A stretch of DNA of 64,000 nucleotides, from NCBI GenBank assembly GCA_963789885.1, contig CAWBNB010000004.1, forward strand, positions 47,620 through 111,619, given 5' to 3'. Source of the DNA: DATEDA01 sp963789885. Its GTDB lineage: Bacteria > Pseudomonadota > Gammaproteobacteria > Burkholderiales > SG8-39. The position numbers and the translations under genes are program-made. Shown here piece after piece: positions 33,342 to 45,090 of the stretch. The stretch's first letter is position 1. Each line of letters starts with the position of its first letter. Under the pieces are notes generated by a model. It had not been told where the DNA came from. It saw only the letters and a program-made list of their open reading frames with translations, and did no database searches.

Positions 33342-33501
33342 CTAGCCCTGCTCGGCGAGAAGGGCGAGCCACGCCTCGCGCACGGCGCTCATTCGGAACG
33401 CCGTGCGCCCGGTGACCGCCGAACGCCTCGCCCGCGAGCGAAGCGTCGTCGTAAGGGCGCAGGGTGACCGGGTCGAAGATGAGGATGCGCATGGCGGTCA
33501 C
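33342..33501 (-). CDS. small protein of unknown function downstream of fdhA, with one frame error
   Basis: Begins MTAMRILIFDPVTLRPYDD at 33501, 62 bp after the formate dehydrogenase alpha gene. Read as is, it turns arginine-rich after GEAF and runs to 33265. Removing one base near 33414-33420 gives a 52-residue protein ending SAVREAWLALLAEQG at a TAG (33344-33342), which looks more natural. I do not recognise it. Position suggests an accessory gene of the formate dehydrogenase operon. Confidence 0.4.
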
Positions 33502-33563
33502 CAGGGTTGGCCGCGGCTCGCCCTGCTCGCCACCGCGCGCGGCGCGGGGTCCCGCTCAGCGGA

Positions 33564-36371
33564 TCACGCCGCCGTCGGGAGCGGCGCCTGGCCGCCGCCG
33601 AAGCTCGCCTGCTTCGGCTGCGCCCCGCCGCGGGTCAGGCGCACCGCGCAGTACTTGAACTCCGGGATCTTGCCGAACGGGTCGAGCGCGGGGTTCGTGA
33701 GCTTGTTCGCCGCGGCCTCGTAGTAGCAGAACGGGATGAACACCGCGCCCTGCGGCGTGCCCTCGTCGACGCGTGCGTAGAGCGAGATCGCGCCGCGCCG
33801 CGATTCGACCGTGACCACCTCGCCGGGCTTGATGCGCAGCCGCGCGAGATCGGCCGGATGGATGCTCGCGACCGGCTCCGGCTCGATCGCGTCGAGCACG
33901 CCGGCGCGGCGCGTGATCGCGCCGGTATGCCAGTGCTCGAGCTGCCGCCCGGTGATGAGGACCAGCGGGTACTCTTCGTCGGGACGCTCGGCGGCGGGAA
34001 TGATGTCGGCGGGCACGAACTTGGCGCGCCCGGTCGCGGTCGGGAAGTGCTCGGTGAAGACGACCGGCTGCCCGGGGTCGCCCTCGTTCTCGCACGGATA
34101 GGTCACCGACGAGTCGCGCTCCAGGCGGTCCCAGGTGATGCCCGCGATCGAGTCCATGCCCTTGCGCATCTCGTTGAACACGTCGCGCGGATGCGTGTAC
34201 TGCCAGTCGAGCCCGATGCGCCGCGCAAGCTCCTGGATGATCCACAGGTCCTCGCGCGCCGCGCCCGGCGGCTCGATCGCCTTGCGGCCGAGCTGCACCA
34301 TGCGGTCGGTGTTGGTCACGGTGCCGACCTTCTCCGGCCAGGCGGTCGCCGGCAGCACGACGTCGGCGAGATACGCGGTCTCGGTCAGGAAGATGTCCTG
34401 CACGACCAGGTGCTCGAGCATCGCGAGCGCCTCGCGCGCATGCTCGACGTCGGGGTCGGACATCGCCGGGTTCTCGCCCATGATGTACATCCCGCGGATC
34501 TCGCCGTTCTTGGCGGCAGTCATGATCTCGACCACGGTCAGTCCGGGCTTCGGATCCAGCTCGCGGCCCCACAGCTGCTCGAAGCGGCGCTTCGCCTCGG
34601 GGTTGTCGACGCGCTGATAGTCCGGATAGACCATCGGAATGAGGCCGGAGTCGGAGGCGCCCTGCACGTTGTTCTGGCCGCGCAGCGGATGCAACCCGGT
34701 CCCCGGCCGGCCGATCTGGCCGGTGGCGAGCGCAAGCGCGATCAGGCAGCGCGCATTGTCGGTGCCGTGGATGTGCTGCGAGATCCCCATGCCCCACAGG
34801 ATCATCGACCCCTTCGAGGTCGCGTAGAGGCGCGCCACCTCGCGGATCTTCGCCGCGGGGATGCCGCAGATCGGCGCCATTTTCTCCGGCGAGTACTTCT
34901 TCACGTTCTCCTGGAGCGCCGCGTAGTTCGCGGTGCGGTCGCGGATGAACGCCTCGTTGACCAGCCCCTCCTCGACGATCGTGTACAGCATCGCGTTGAG
35001 CAGCGCGACGTCGGTGTCGGGGTTGAACTGCAGGAGATGGCTCGCGTGCCGCGAGAGATCGGTGCGGCGTGGGTCGGCGACGATCAGCTTCACGCCGCGC
35101 TTCACGGCGTTCTTCATCCAGGTCGCGGCCACCGGGTGGTTGCTGGTTGGGTTGGCGCCGATGACGAAGATGACCTCGGCCTTCGCGACGTCGCGCACCT
35201 GGTTGGAGACCGCCCCGGAATTGATGCCCTCCATCAGCGCGGCGACGCTCGAGGCGTGGCAGAGGCGCGTGCAGTGATCGACGTTGTTCGAGCCGAAGCC
35301 GGTGCGCACCAGCTTCTGGAAGAGATAGGCCTCTTCGTTCGTGCCCTTCGCCGAGCCGAAGCCGGCGAGCGCGCGCGGGCCGTTGTCATCCCGGATCCTG
35401 CGCAGGCCGTTCGCCGCCAGGTCCAGGGCCTCCTCCCACGTCGCCTCGCGGAACGCGTCCCGCCAGTTGTCCGGGTCGACGACGAAGTCCTTGGTCTTCG
35501 GCACGCCCGGCTTCCGGACGAGCGGTTTCGTCAGGCGCTGCCGGTGGTGGATGTAGTCGAACCCGTAGCGGCCCTTCACGCACAGCCGCCCGCCGTTCGC
35601 CGGGCCGTTGATCCCCTCGACGTAGAGGATCCTGTTGTCCTTGACGTGATAGGTCAGCAGGCAGCCGACGCCGCAGTACGGGCACACCGAGTCGACCTTC
35701 TTGTCGACCTCGGCGAGCCCCACCTCGCGCGCCGGCATGAGCGCGCCGGTCGGACACACCTGCACGCACTCGCCGCAGGCGACGCAGGTCGAGGCGCCCA
35801 TCGGGTCGTCGAGGTCGAACACGATCTTCGAGTGATCACCGCGGAACGCGTAGCCGATCACGTCGTTCACCTGCTCCTCGCGGCAGGCGCGGACGCACCG
35901 CGTGCACTGGATGCACGCGTCGAGGTTGACCGCGATCGCCGGGTGCGAAACGTCCGCCCGGGGCTGCGTGCGCGCCGGGAACCGCGACCGCTCCACGCCG
36001 AGACGCCGCGCCCACGAATCCACCTTGTTGCGCCTGGTGTAACGGTGCTCCGGCATGTCGGCGAGGAGCAGCTCGAGCACCATCTTCTGCGACTTGACCG
36101 CGCGCGCGCTCTCGCTCGAGACCTCCATGCCGTCCTTCGGATAGCGGCAGCAGGAGGGCGCGAGCACCCGCTCGCCCTTGATCTCGACCATGCAGGCGCG
36201 GCAATTGCCGTCGGACCGGATGTTCCCGCCGTGGCACAGGTGCGGGATGACCACGCCGTGCTTGCGCGCCGTCTCGATGATCGTCTCGTCGGCGCGGCCG
36301 ACGACCGTGCGGCCGTTCAGCTTGAACTCGACCGGCAGCGCCGCGACTTCTTCCCTGGTGATCGCCGTCAT
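33564..36371 (-). CDS. fdhA: NAD-dependent formate dehydrogenase, molybdenum/tungsten catalytic subunit
   Basis: 935 residues. In order: an N-terminal 2Fe-2S domain (HLCHGGNIRSDGNCRACMVE), a His/Cys cluster region, two 4Fe-4S ferredoxin motifs (CIQCTRCVRAC and CVACGECVQVCPTG), the Fe4S4 motif CPYCGVGC of the molybdopterin domain, and the active-site Cys in DHCTRLCHASS (Cys, not selenocysteine). The molybdopterin-guanine-dinucleotide-binding C-terminal domain contains TGRQLEHWHTGAITRR. Cytosolic: no Tat signal. Oxidises formate to CO2 and passes electrons to the beta subunit encoded 25 bp upstream. Layout resembles the two-subunit FDH1 type of methylotrophs. Confidence 0.93.
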   Translation of the reverse strand: MTAITREEVAALPVEFKLNGRTVVGRADETIIETARKHGVVIPHLCHGGNIRSDGNCRACMVEIKGERVLAPSCCRYPKDGMEVSSESARAVKSQKMVLELLLADMPEHRYTRRNKVDSWARRLGVERSRFPARTQPRADVSHPAIAVNLDACIQCTRCVRACREEQVNDVIGYAFRGDHSKIVFDLDDPMGASTCVACGECVQVCPTGALMPAREVGLAEVDKKVDSVCPYCGVGCLLTYHVKDNRILYVEGINGPANGGRLCVKGRYGFDYIHHRQRLTKPLVRKPGVPKTKDFVVDPDNWRDAFREATWEEALDLAANGLRRIRDDNGPRALAGFGSAKGTNEEAYLFQKLVRTGFGSNNVDHCTRLCHASSVAALMEGINSGAVSNQVRDVAKAEVIFVIGANPTSNHPVAATWMKNAVKRGVKLIVADPRRTDLSRHASHLLQFNPDTDVALLNAMLYTIVEEGLVNEAFIRDRTANYAALQENVKKYSPEKMAPICGIPAAKIREVARLYATSKGSMILWGMGISQHIHGTDNARCLIALALATGQIGRPGTGLHPLRGQNNVQGASDSGLIPMVYPDYQRVDNPEAKRRFEQLWGRELDPKPGLTVVEIMTAAKNGEIRGMYIMGENPAMSDPDVEHAREALAMLEHLVVQDIFLTETAYLADVVLPATAWPEKVGTVTNTDRMVQLGRKAIEPPGAAREDLWIIQELARRIGLDWQYTHPRDVFNEMRKGMDSIAGITWDRLERDSSVTYPCENEGDPGQPVVFTEHFPTATGRAKFVPADIIPAAERPDEEYPLVLITGRQLEHWHTGAITRRAGVLDAIEPEPVASIHPADLARLRIKPGEVVTVESRRGAISLYARVDEGTPQGAVFIPFCYYEAAANKLTNPALDPFGKIPEFKYCAVRLTRGGAQPKQASFGGGQAPLPTAA

Positions 36372-36396
36372 TTCGTACCGTCTCTCTGGTTGCTGC

Positions 36397-38163
36397 TTAG
36401 CCGCGTTCCTGCGGGAAGTACTTGAGCACCGTCAGCACCGGGTTCGGCGCGGCCTGGCCGAGCCCGCAGATCGACGCGTCCATCATCGCTCCGGAGAGCT
36501 CGGTCAGCAACGCCTCGTCCCACTGCGGCGCCGCCATTAGCGCGAGCGCCTTCGCCGTCCCGACCCGGCACGGCGTGCACTGCCCGCACGACTCGTCCTT
36601 GAAGAACCGCATCAGGTTGCGTGCCGCGTCCGCCGCACGGTCCCTGTCCGACAGCACCACGACCGCCGCCGAGCCGATCAGGCAGCCGTAGGGCTGCAGC
36701 GTGTCGAAATCGAGCGGCACGTGCGCGAGCGACGCCGGCAGGATGCCGCCCGATGCGCCGCCCGGGAGATAGCCGTAGAGCGTGTGGCCAGCCAGCATCC
36801 CGCCGCAGTACTCGTCGATCAGCTCGCGCACCGAGATCCCGGCCGGCGCGAGGTGCACGCCCGGCTTCTTCACGCGGCCGGACACCGAGAACGAACGCAG
36901 CCCCTTGCGGCCGTTGCGGCCGAAGCCCGCGAACCACTCCGGGCCGCGCTCGACGATGTCGCGGACCCAGAACACCGTTTCCATGTTGTGCTCGAGCGTC
37001 GGATAGCCGAAGAGGCCCACTTGCGCCACGTACGGCGGGCGCAGGCGCGGCATGCCGCGCTTGCCCTCGATCGATTCGATCATCGCCGACTCCTCGCCGC
37101 AGATGTAGGCGCCGGCGCCGCGGCGGAGGTCGATCGGCGGCAGCGCGCACGGCGCGTCGGCCCTGAGGCGGGCGAGCTCGCGCTCGAGGATCGCGCGGCA
37201 GCCGTGGTACTCGTCGCGGAGGTACACGTAACAGGCACCGGCCTGGACCGCCCAGGCGGCGACCAGCATCCCCTCGATGAAGCGGTGCGGATCGCGCTCG
37301 AGGTAGACGCGGTCCTTGAACGTGCCCGGCTCGCCTTCGTCGATGTTGATCGCCACGACCTTCGGCTGCGGCTCGGCGCGCACGATCCGCCACTTGCGCC
37401 CGGTCGGGAAGCCGGCGCCGCCGAGACCGCGCAGGCCCGAGTGCTCCATCGCCTCGATGAGCTTGTCGGCATCGCGCCGGCCGGCGAGACAGTCGGCGAG
37501 CAGGCGATAGCCGCCGCCCGCGCGGTAGGCGTCGTAGCCCACGTACTCCGGGCTCGGGTCGAGGAGCGGACCGGGCGTGTTCTTCGGATCGACGTAGGCG
37601 GCGGGGCTGAAGCGCGCCGTATCCTTCGCGGAGGGATGCCTGACCTCGCGGCGGCGGACGAGTGCCCCGATCTTCTCGACCGTCGCGCACGCGACCGGGT
37701 GCTGGCCGACCACCGCCGCCGGCGCCTGCTCGCAGCGGCCGATGCAGGGCGCGTGCAGGACGCGCACGCCGGCGCCGAGCAGCTTCGGCAGGCGGTCGAG
37801 AAGCGCCTCGGCGCCCGCGAGCTCGCACGCGATCGAATCGCAGACGCGAACCGTGATCGCCGGCGGCGCGGCGGCGCCGTCCTTCACGACGTCGAAGTGG
37901 TGATAGAAGGTCGCGACCTCGTACACCTCGGTCATCGCGAGCTTCATCTCGTCGGCGAGCGCGACGAGATGCCGGTCCGAGAGGCAGCCGAACCGGTCCT
38001 GGATCTTGTGCAGATGCTCGATCAGCAGATCGCGCCGCCGGGGCGCGTCGCCGAGCAGGGCGCGCACGTCGGCAAGCGCCTGCGGGTCGACGCGCCGTCC
38101 CTTGGGAGTCGCCCGGACCTTCTTCTCGCGCAGCGGTGGGTTCGGTGGGAGGCGGTCGTTCAT
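36397..38163 (-). CDS. fdhB: NAD-dependent formate dehydrogenase, fused NuoE/NuoF-like diaphorase subunit
   Basis: About 588 residues from ATG 38163 (MNDRLPPNPPL); ATG 38193 is in frame and possible. The N-terminal 150 residues are NuoE-like with 2Fe-2S cysteines in RVCDSIACELAG and APCIGRCEQAP. The rest is NuoF-like: FMN/NAD-binding GLRGLGGAGFPTGRKW, INIDEGEPGTFKDR and AYICGEESAMIESIEG, then the 4Fe-4S motif DESCGQCTPCRVG. It hands electrons from the catalytic subunit to NAD. Operon head, with an FNR-like palindrome about 80 bp upstream. Confidence 0.93.
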   Translation of the reverse strand: MNDRLPPNPPLREKKVRATPKGRRVDPQALADVRALLGDAPRRRDLLIEHLHKIQDRFGCLSDRHLVALADEMKLAMTEVYEVATFYHHFDVVKDGAAAPPAITVRVCDSIACELAGAEALLDRLPKLLGAGVRVLHAPCIGRCEQAPAAVVGQHPVACATVEKIGALVRRREVRHPSAKDTARFSPAAYVDPKNTPGPLLDPSPEYVGYDAYRAGGGYRLLADCLAGRRDADKLIEAMEHSGLRGLGGAGFPTGRKWRIVRAEPQPKVVAINIDEGEPGTFKDRVYLERDPHRFIEGMLVAAWAVQAGACYVYLRDEYHGCRAILERELARLRADAPCALPPIDLRRGAGAYICGEESAMIESIEGKRGMPRLRPPYVAQVGLFGYPTLEHNMETVFWVRDIVERGPEWFAGFGRNGRKGLRSFSVSGRVKKPGVHLAPAGISVRELIDEYCGGMLAGHTLYGYLPGGASGGILPASLAHVPLDFDTLQPYGCLIGSAAVVVLSDRDRAADAARNLMRFFKDESCGQCTPCRVGTAKALALMAAPQWDEALLTELSGAMMDASICGLGQAAPNPVLTVLKYFPQERG

Positions 38164-38238
38164 CAGGCCGGCTGATGCGCCGATCAAGCGCACGTCGTTG
38201 AATGGTGAAGCGTATCACGCACGCTTGACGCGCCGACA

Positions 38239-38252
38239 TTGACCCCCGTCAA
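38239..38252. promoter_or_regulatory. FNR-like operator TTGAC-CCCC-GTCAA upstream of the formate dehydrogenase genes
   Basis: A perfect palindrome centred about 82 bp before ATG 38163 (52 bp before 38193), in the 91-121 bp gap after the alpha/beta hydrolase gene. Shares the flanking CGACA with the fhs site. Confidence 0.65.
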
Positions 38253-38284
38253 GCGCGGGGCGCCGGGTGCGCTGCGGCGCGCAG

Positions 38285-39163
38285 TCAGCCGCGGTTGAGG
38301 AACCCCGCCAGCGCCTTGTTGACTGCGTCCGGTGCTTCCATGTTCGCGATGTGCCCGGCGCCGGCGATCGTCGCGCGGCGCGCGCCGGGGATCTCGCGCT
38401 CGAGCCGCTCGGCCGTGCGCTGGAAGTCCGGCAGGTCGCGCTCGCCGACGAGGACGAGGGTCGGCGCACGGACCGAGCCGAGCCGGCCGACCGCCGGCGG
38501 CGAGACCGCCCGCTCTGGATTGTGATTCACGAAGTGCCAGCCGGAGTAGTCCTCGACCATTCGCTTGAGGCGCGCGTCGACCTCCGGCTTCTGGCGCGCC
38601 GGCGCGAAGAGCGGCAGCCCGAGCCACAGCGCCTTCGCCTGCGCGACATCGCCACGCCGGCCGGCCTGGACGATCGGCGCGTACGCCGCGATCCACTCCC
38701 GCGACCACTGCCAGCCCCCGACGACGCCGTCGATGACGACCAGCGAGCGCAGGCCGTCGGGATAGGTCACCGCGTAGTCGAGCGCGAACCTTCCCCCCAT
38801 CGACAGCCCCACCACATGGGGCTTGCGCGCGTCGAGCCTGTCGGCGAGCGCCGCGAGATCTTCGGCGTTCGAGTACGACTCGCCCGGCTTCGGCGGCGCG
38901 GACTTCCCGAACCCGCGCGCGTCGTAGCGGATCACCCGGAAATCGCGCGCGAGCACCTCGAACTGGTCGTCCCACATGCGGGTATCGAGCGTGAACGCGT
39001 GCACCAGCACCACCGGCTCGCCGCTGCCCGCGACTTCGTAGTAGAGCCGCGCCCCGTTCACCTCGGCGAAGCCAGAGCTTCGCCCGGAACCGGACGCGCC
39101 GGTCCCGGCGCACGCCGCGAGCGCGAGCGTCGACCCGGCGGCGAGAAAGCGACGGCGGTTCAC
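38285..39163 (-). CDS. exported alpha/beta hydrolase, probable lipoprotein
   Basis: 292 residues. N-terminal MNRRRFLAAGSTLALAACAGT combines a twin-arginine-like start with a lipobox (LAAC). The hydrolase triad is Ser in GLSMGGRFAL, Asp in VGERDLPDF and His in AGAGHIANMEAP, with oxyanion HAFTLDTRMW; this is the 3-oxoadipate enol-lactonase/peroxidase-like group. The start overlaps the racemase-family gene by 4 nt. Last gene of the DUF2889-sucCD operon. Substrate unknown, probably periplasmic. Confidence 0.75.
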   Translation of the reverse strand: MNRRRFLAAGSTLALAACAGTGASGSGRSSGFAEVNGARLYYEVAGSGEPVVLVHAFTLDTRMWDDQFEVLARDFRVIRYDARGFGKSAPPKPGESYSNAEDLAALADRLDARKPHVVGLSMGGRFALDYAVTYPDGLRSLVVIDGVVGGWQWSREWIAAYAPIVQAGRRGDVAQAKALWLGLPLFAPARQKPEVDARLKRMVEDYSGWHFVNHNPERAVSPPAVGRLGSVRAPTLVLVGERDLPDFQRTAERLEREIPGARRATIAGAGHIANMEAPDAVNKALAGFLNRG

Positions 39164-39825
39164 GACGCGCGTGCCTCCACCAGGCGGCGGATCTTGGCGA
39201 CCGCGGTCTCCGGGCTCGTGAGCACCGTCCCGCCGATCGCGGCCGCGACTGCGGGCGCCGCGCGCGCCGTCGAGAACTGGGCGAGCAGCACGGCATCGTG
39301 ACCCGCGAGCGGCCGGACGGCGTCGGCGACAAGGCGATCGTGCGTCGCGCCGTCGCCCGCGTCGAGCGCCTGCATCGCGCCGGGCACGAAGAGCGGCGTA
39401 ATCCCCACCTCGACCCCGCGGTCACGTGCCAGCGCTCGCAACTCGGCCGTCATCGAGGGAATCGTCGGGGCGAACGTCGCGACGAGCGCCAGTCGGCGGC
39501 CGGCAGCGAGCGCGGCCTCGAGCATTGCCTCATTCGGTTTCAGGACCGGAATGCGACTGTCGGCGCGTGCCCTTTCGATCGCCGCGCCGAACGCCGAGCA
39601 GGTGTAGAGAATGCCGTCTGCGCCGAGTCCCGAAGCGTAGGTCGCGAGCGCGCCGATCCGCTCGGTCATCGGTCCTTCGAGCGTGCCGCAGCGCTCGAGG
39701 TCGCGGCTCAGCCCGTCATCGAGCAGGTTGACCGTCTCCGCCTCGGGCCAGCCCAGCCGGAACGCCGTCGCGATCGGATCCATCGCGACCCGAACGGCGT
39801 GGATCAGCGCGATGCGGATTTTCAC
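39160..39825 (-). CDS. Asp/Glu/hydantoin racemase-superfamily protein
   Basis: 221 residues. The first catalytic Cys is in ILYTCSAFGAAIE, and KPNEAML follows. At the position of the second Cys the protein has AQFSTARAA with Ser, so two-base racemisation is unlikely; one-Cys relatives include arylmalonate decarboxylase and maleate isomerase. Cytosolic. Cotranscribed with sucD (10 bp upstream) and the hydrolase (4-nt overlap), it may act on a small dicarboxylic acid before or after CoA ligation. Confidence 0.7.
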   Translation of the reverse strand: MKIRIALIHAVRVAMDPIATAFRLGWPEAETVNLLDDGLSRDLERCGTLEGPMTERIGALATYASGLGADGILYTCSAFGAAIERARADSRIPVLKPNEAMLEAALAAGRRLALVATFAPTIPSMTAELRALARDRGVEVGITPLFVPGAMQALDAGDGATHDRLVADAVRPLAGHDAVLLAQFSTARAAPAVAAAIGGTVLTSPETAVAKIRRLVEARAS

Positions 39826-39835
39826 CGCCAGGCGT

Positions 39836-40717
39836 TCAGAGGACCGACTTCAGGAGCTTGCCCATCTCGGCCGGGTTGCGGGTCACCTTGATCCCGCACT
39901 CCTCCATGACCGCGAGCTTCTCCTGCGCGGTGCCCTTGCCGCCCGAGATGATCGCGCCCGCGTGCCCCATCCGCTTCCCGGGGGGCGCGGTGACGCCGGC
40001 GATGAAGCCGACCACCGGCTTCTTCATGTTCGCCTTCACCCAGCGCGCCGCGTCCTCCTCGTCCGACCCGCCGATCTCGCCGATCATGATCACCGCGTCG
40101 GTCTCGGGGTCGTCGTTGAAGCGCGCGAGGACGTCGACGTGCTTCATGCCGTTCACGGGGTCGCCGCCGATGCCGACCGCGCTGGATTGCCCGAGGCCGA
40201 GCGCGCTCAACTGGCCGACGGCCTCATAGGTCAGCGTGCCGGAGCGCGAGACGACACCGACGCGGCCCTTCTTGTGGATATGGCCGGGCATGATGCCGAT
40301 CTTGATCTCGTCGGGCGTGATCACGCCGGGACAGTTCGGCCCGACGAGCAGCGTCCTCTTGCCCGTCTTGCGCATCCGGTCGCGCACCTCGATCATGTCG
40401 CGCACCGGGATGCCCTCGGTAATGCAGATGACGAGGTCGAGGCCGGCCTCCACCGCTTCCCAGATCGCGGCGGCCGCACCCGGCGGCGGGACGTAGATCA
40501 CCGACGTGTTGACGCCGGTCTTCGCTTTCGCCTCGGCCACGCTGGCGAAGATCGGGATGCCCTCGAAGTCCTCGCCCGCCTTCTTCGGATTGACGCCGGC
40601 GACGTAGCAGTTCTTCCCGTTCGCGTAGTCGCGCGACATCCGGGTGTGGAACTGGCCGGTCTTCCCGGTGATGCCCTGGGTGACGACCCGGGTGTTGCGA
40701 TTGATGAGAATCGACAT
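39836..40717 (-). CDS. sucD: succinyl-CoA / malate-CoA ligase, alpha subunit
   Basis: 293 residues. CoA-binding Rossmann start VTQGITGKTGQFHTRMSRDYANG (spread over 40620-40690), GFIAGVTAPPGKRMGHAGAIISG with the phosphohistidine, and KVTRNPAEMGKLL at the end. Found 12 bp after sucC. The pair could be the TCA-cycle succinyl-CoA synthetase or a malate thiokinase (mtkAB) of the serine cycle; sequence alone does not separate them for me. The surrounding C1 genes make malate worth testing. Confidence 0.85.
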   Translation of the reverse strand: MSILINRNTRVVTQGITGKTGQFHTRMSRDYANGKNCYVAGVNPKKAGEDFEGIPIFASVAEAKAKTGVNTSVIYVPPPGAAAAIWEAVEAGLDLVICITEGIPVRDMIEVRDRMRKTGKRTLLVGPNCPGVITPDEIKIGIMPGHIHKKGRVGVVSRSGTLTYEAVGQLSALGLGQSSAVGIGGDPVNGMKHVDVLARFNDDPETDAVIMIGEIGGSDEEDAARWVKANMKKPVVGFIAGVTAPPGKRMGHAGAIISGGKGTAQEKLAVMEECGIKVTRNPAEMGKLLKSVL

Positions 40718-40729
40718 CGTGCGCCCGCC

Positions 40730-41892
<1,163 letters not shown>

Positions 41893-41896
<4 letters not shown>

Positions 41897-42477
41897 TGCG
41901 CCTCTCCCGGGCGGACTTTCGCGCGCGCGTTCGCCTCGTTCCGGTGCCAGCGCGGATAGTAGCGCTGCACCGTCTCGCCGCGCGTGTCCAGCGCATGGCA
42001 TTGATCGAGCTGGAACGGCTTGGAGCCGTCGTCCTCGTTGTCGACCTTTTCGCCCGCCATCGCCTGGATCGCGGCGGTCGGGAACTGCGCGAGGACCTCG
42101 TTCAGGTGCGTGCAGCCGGCGACCTTCGCGAAGCGCGACTGCACGGCCTTCCGGAACCCGCGCCCGAGGTTGAGGCCGAGGAGCTCGCGGGCATAATCCG
42201 GCGCGATCGCGTTGCACGCACCCGCGTAGGGCATCGCCTCCACCAGCACCAGCGCATCGACCACCGCGAGGTTGCGATCGATGGTGAGGCGGATCCACAT
42301 GTCGTGCACCGGCTGCCCGGCCGGTCGGATGCCGCTCGAGAGGCGGTAGTCGAACGGCTTGATGTCGGTCAGATGGGCGTCGAGGTCCCACAAGCCGTCG
42401 GCGCGCTTGTAGGCCTCGAAGCGGAGGCGGCGGGTGTGCACAAGCGTGCGCGACACGGGTGACGACGGCAGCGGCAT
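41893..42477 (-). CDS. DUF2889 domain protein
   Basis: 194 residues from ATG 42477 (MPLPSSPVSRTLVHTRRL). Recognisable pattern: EAYKRADGLWDLDAHLTDIK, WIRLTIDRNLAVVDA, CNAIAPDYARELLGLNLGRGF, GCTHLNEVLAQFPTAAIQA and QLDQCHALDTRG, which is the DUF2889 layout. Conserved His and Cys residues suggest a small enzyme or binding protein, but no function is established. It heads the sucCD operon with a 4-nt overlap to sucC. The open frame continues upstream antisense to glpK, which I regard as non-coding. Confidence 0.8.
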
Positions 42478-42563
42478 GAGAGCTCGGGTAAATGCGCGGT
42501 GATGTTGCACTGCGGCGATTCTAGCAGGCTGTCGCAAGATCCCTCTCCCAGCAACGGGGCGCT

Positions 42564-42569
42564 CATAAT
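42564..42569 (+). promoter_or_regulatory. candidate -10 element (CATAAT) very close to the glpK start
   Basis: CATAAT ends 10 bp before ATG 42580 with no Shine-Dalgarno in between, so the glpK message might be leaderless. There is no convincing -35 hexamer. Confidence 0.25.
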
Positions 42570-42579
42570 CGTCGCCGCC

Positions 42580-44070
<1,491 letters not shown>

Positions 44071-44209
44071 CGATTGTCCGAGCCCGACTGGACTGGTGGT
44101 GTCGATCCGCCGGTCGTGCGCGCCGCGGGTCAGCGCCGGCCACCGGCCGAACCCGGGAATTCCTCCGGCGCGTACAATCGACGCAGGTTTTCTGGCGAGC
44201 GCGCTCCCG

Positions 44210-45088
44210 ATGTTCCCCGGTTTCCGCGAGGATTCGATCGACATCGGCGAGGTCGCAATCCGCGCCGTCTCCGGCGGCAGCGGGCCGCCGCTCCTGCTCC
44301 TTCACGGCTACCCGCAGACGCACGTCATCTGGCGCAAGGTCGCGCCGCGACTCGCCGAGCGATTCACCGTCGTTGCGACCGATCTCCGCGGCTACGGCGA
44401 TTCCTCGAAGCCGCCCGGCGCGGCGGATCACTCGACGTACTCCAAGCGGCGCATGGCGCTCGACCAGGTCGAGGTGATGCGCGCGCTCGGCCACGAGCGC
44501 TTCGCCGTCTGCGGCCACGACCGCGGCGGGCGCGTCGCGCACAGGATGGCCGTCGATCATCCTGAGCGCATCACCAAGCTCGCGGTGCTCGACATCGCCC
44601 CGACGAAGGCGATGTACGAGCAGACGACGATGGCGTTCGCGCGCGCGTATTACCACTGGTTCTTCCTGATCCAGCCGCCGCCGATGCCGGAAACGCTGAT
44701 CGCCGCCAACCCGGAGGCGTACCTGCGACATCACATGGCGCGCCACGCGGGCCTCGCGCCGTTCATGCCCGACGGCTGGCCGGCGTACCTGCGCGCGTTC
44801 AGCGATCCGGCCGCCGTCCACGCGAGCTGCGAGGACTACCGCGCGGCGGCATCGATCGACCTCGAGCACGACGCCGCGGACATCGCCGCCGGGCGCAAGG
44901 TCACGTGTCCGCTGCTCGCGCTCTGGGGCGCGCACGGCGTCGTCGAGCGGCTCTTCAAGGCGCTCGACGAGTGGCGGAAGGTCGCGACCGACGTGCGCGG
45001 CCGCACCCTCCCCTGCGGCCACTACATCCCCGAGGAAGCGCCGGATGCGCTCCTCGACGAGCTCGGCGCATTCTTCGGAAAGGACTAG
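44210..45088 (+). CDS. fluoroacetate (haloacetate) dehalogenase-like alpha/beta hydrolase
   Basis: 292 residues. Halide-dehalogenase hallmarks: HGYPQTHVIWRK (oxyanion/halide His-Trp side), the Asp nucleophile in CGHDRGGRVAHRM, HWFFLIQPPPMPE carrying the halide-pocket His-Trp, the DYRAAASIDLEHD tyrosine, and the terminal His in LPCGHYIPEEAP. These match the DhlA/FAcD arrangement for hydrolytic C-F or C-Cl cleavage of haloacetates. No signal peptide. TACAAT at 44173-44178 could be its -10. It is 2 bp before the tartrate-dehydrogenase-like gene. Confidence 0.75.
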   Translation: MFPGFREDSIDIGEVAIRAVSGGSGPPLLLLHGYPQTHVIWRKVAPRLAERFTVVATDLRGYGDSSKPPGAADHSTYSKRRMALDQVEVMRALGHERFAVCGHDRGGRVAHRMAVDHPERITKLAVLDIAPTKAMYEQTTMAFARAYYHWFFLIQPPPMPETLIAANPEAYLRHHMARHAGLAPFMPDGWPAYLRAFSDPAAVHASCEDYRAAASIDLEHDAADIAAGRKVTCPLLALWGAHGVVERLFKALDEWRKVATDVRGRTLPCGHYIPEEAPDALLDELGAFFGKD

Positions 45089-45090
45089 CC

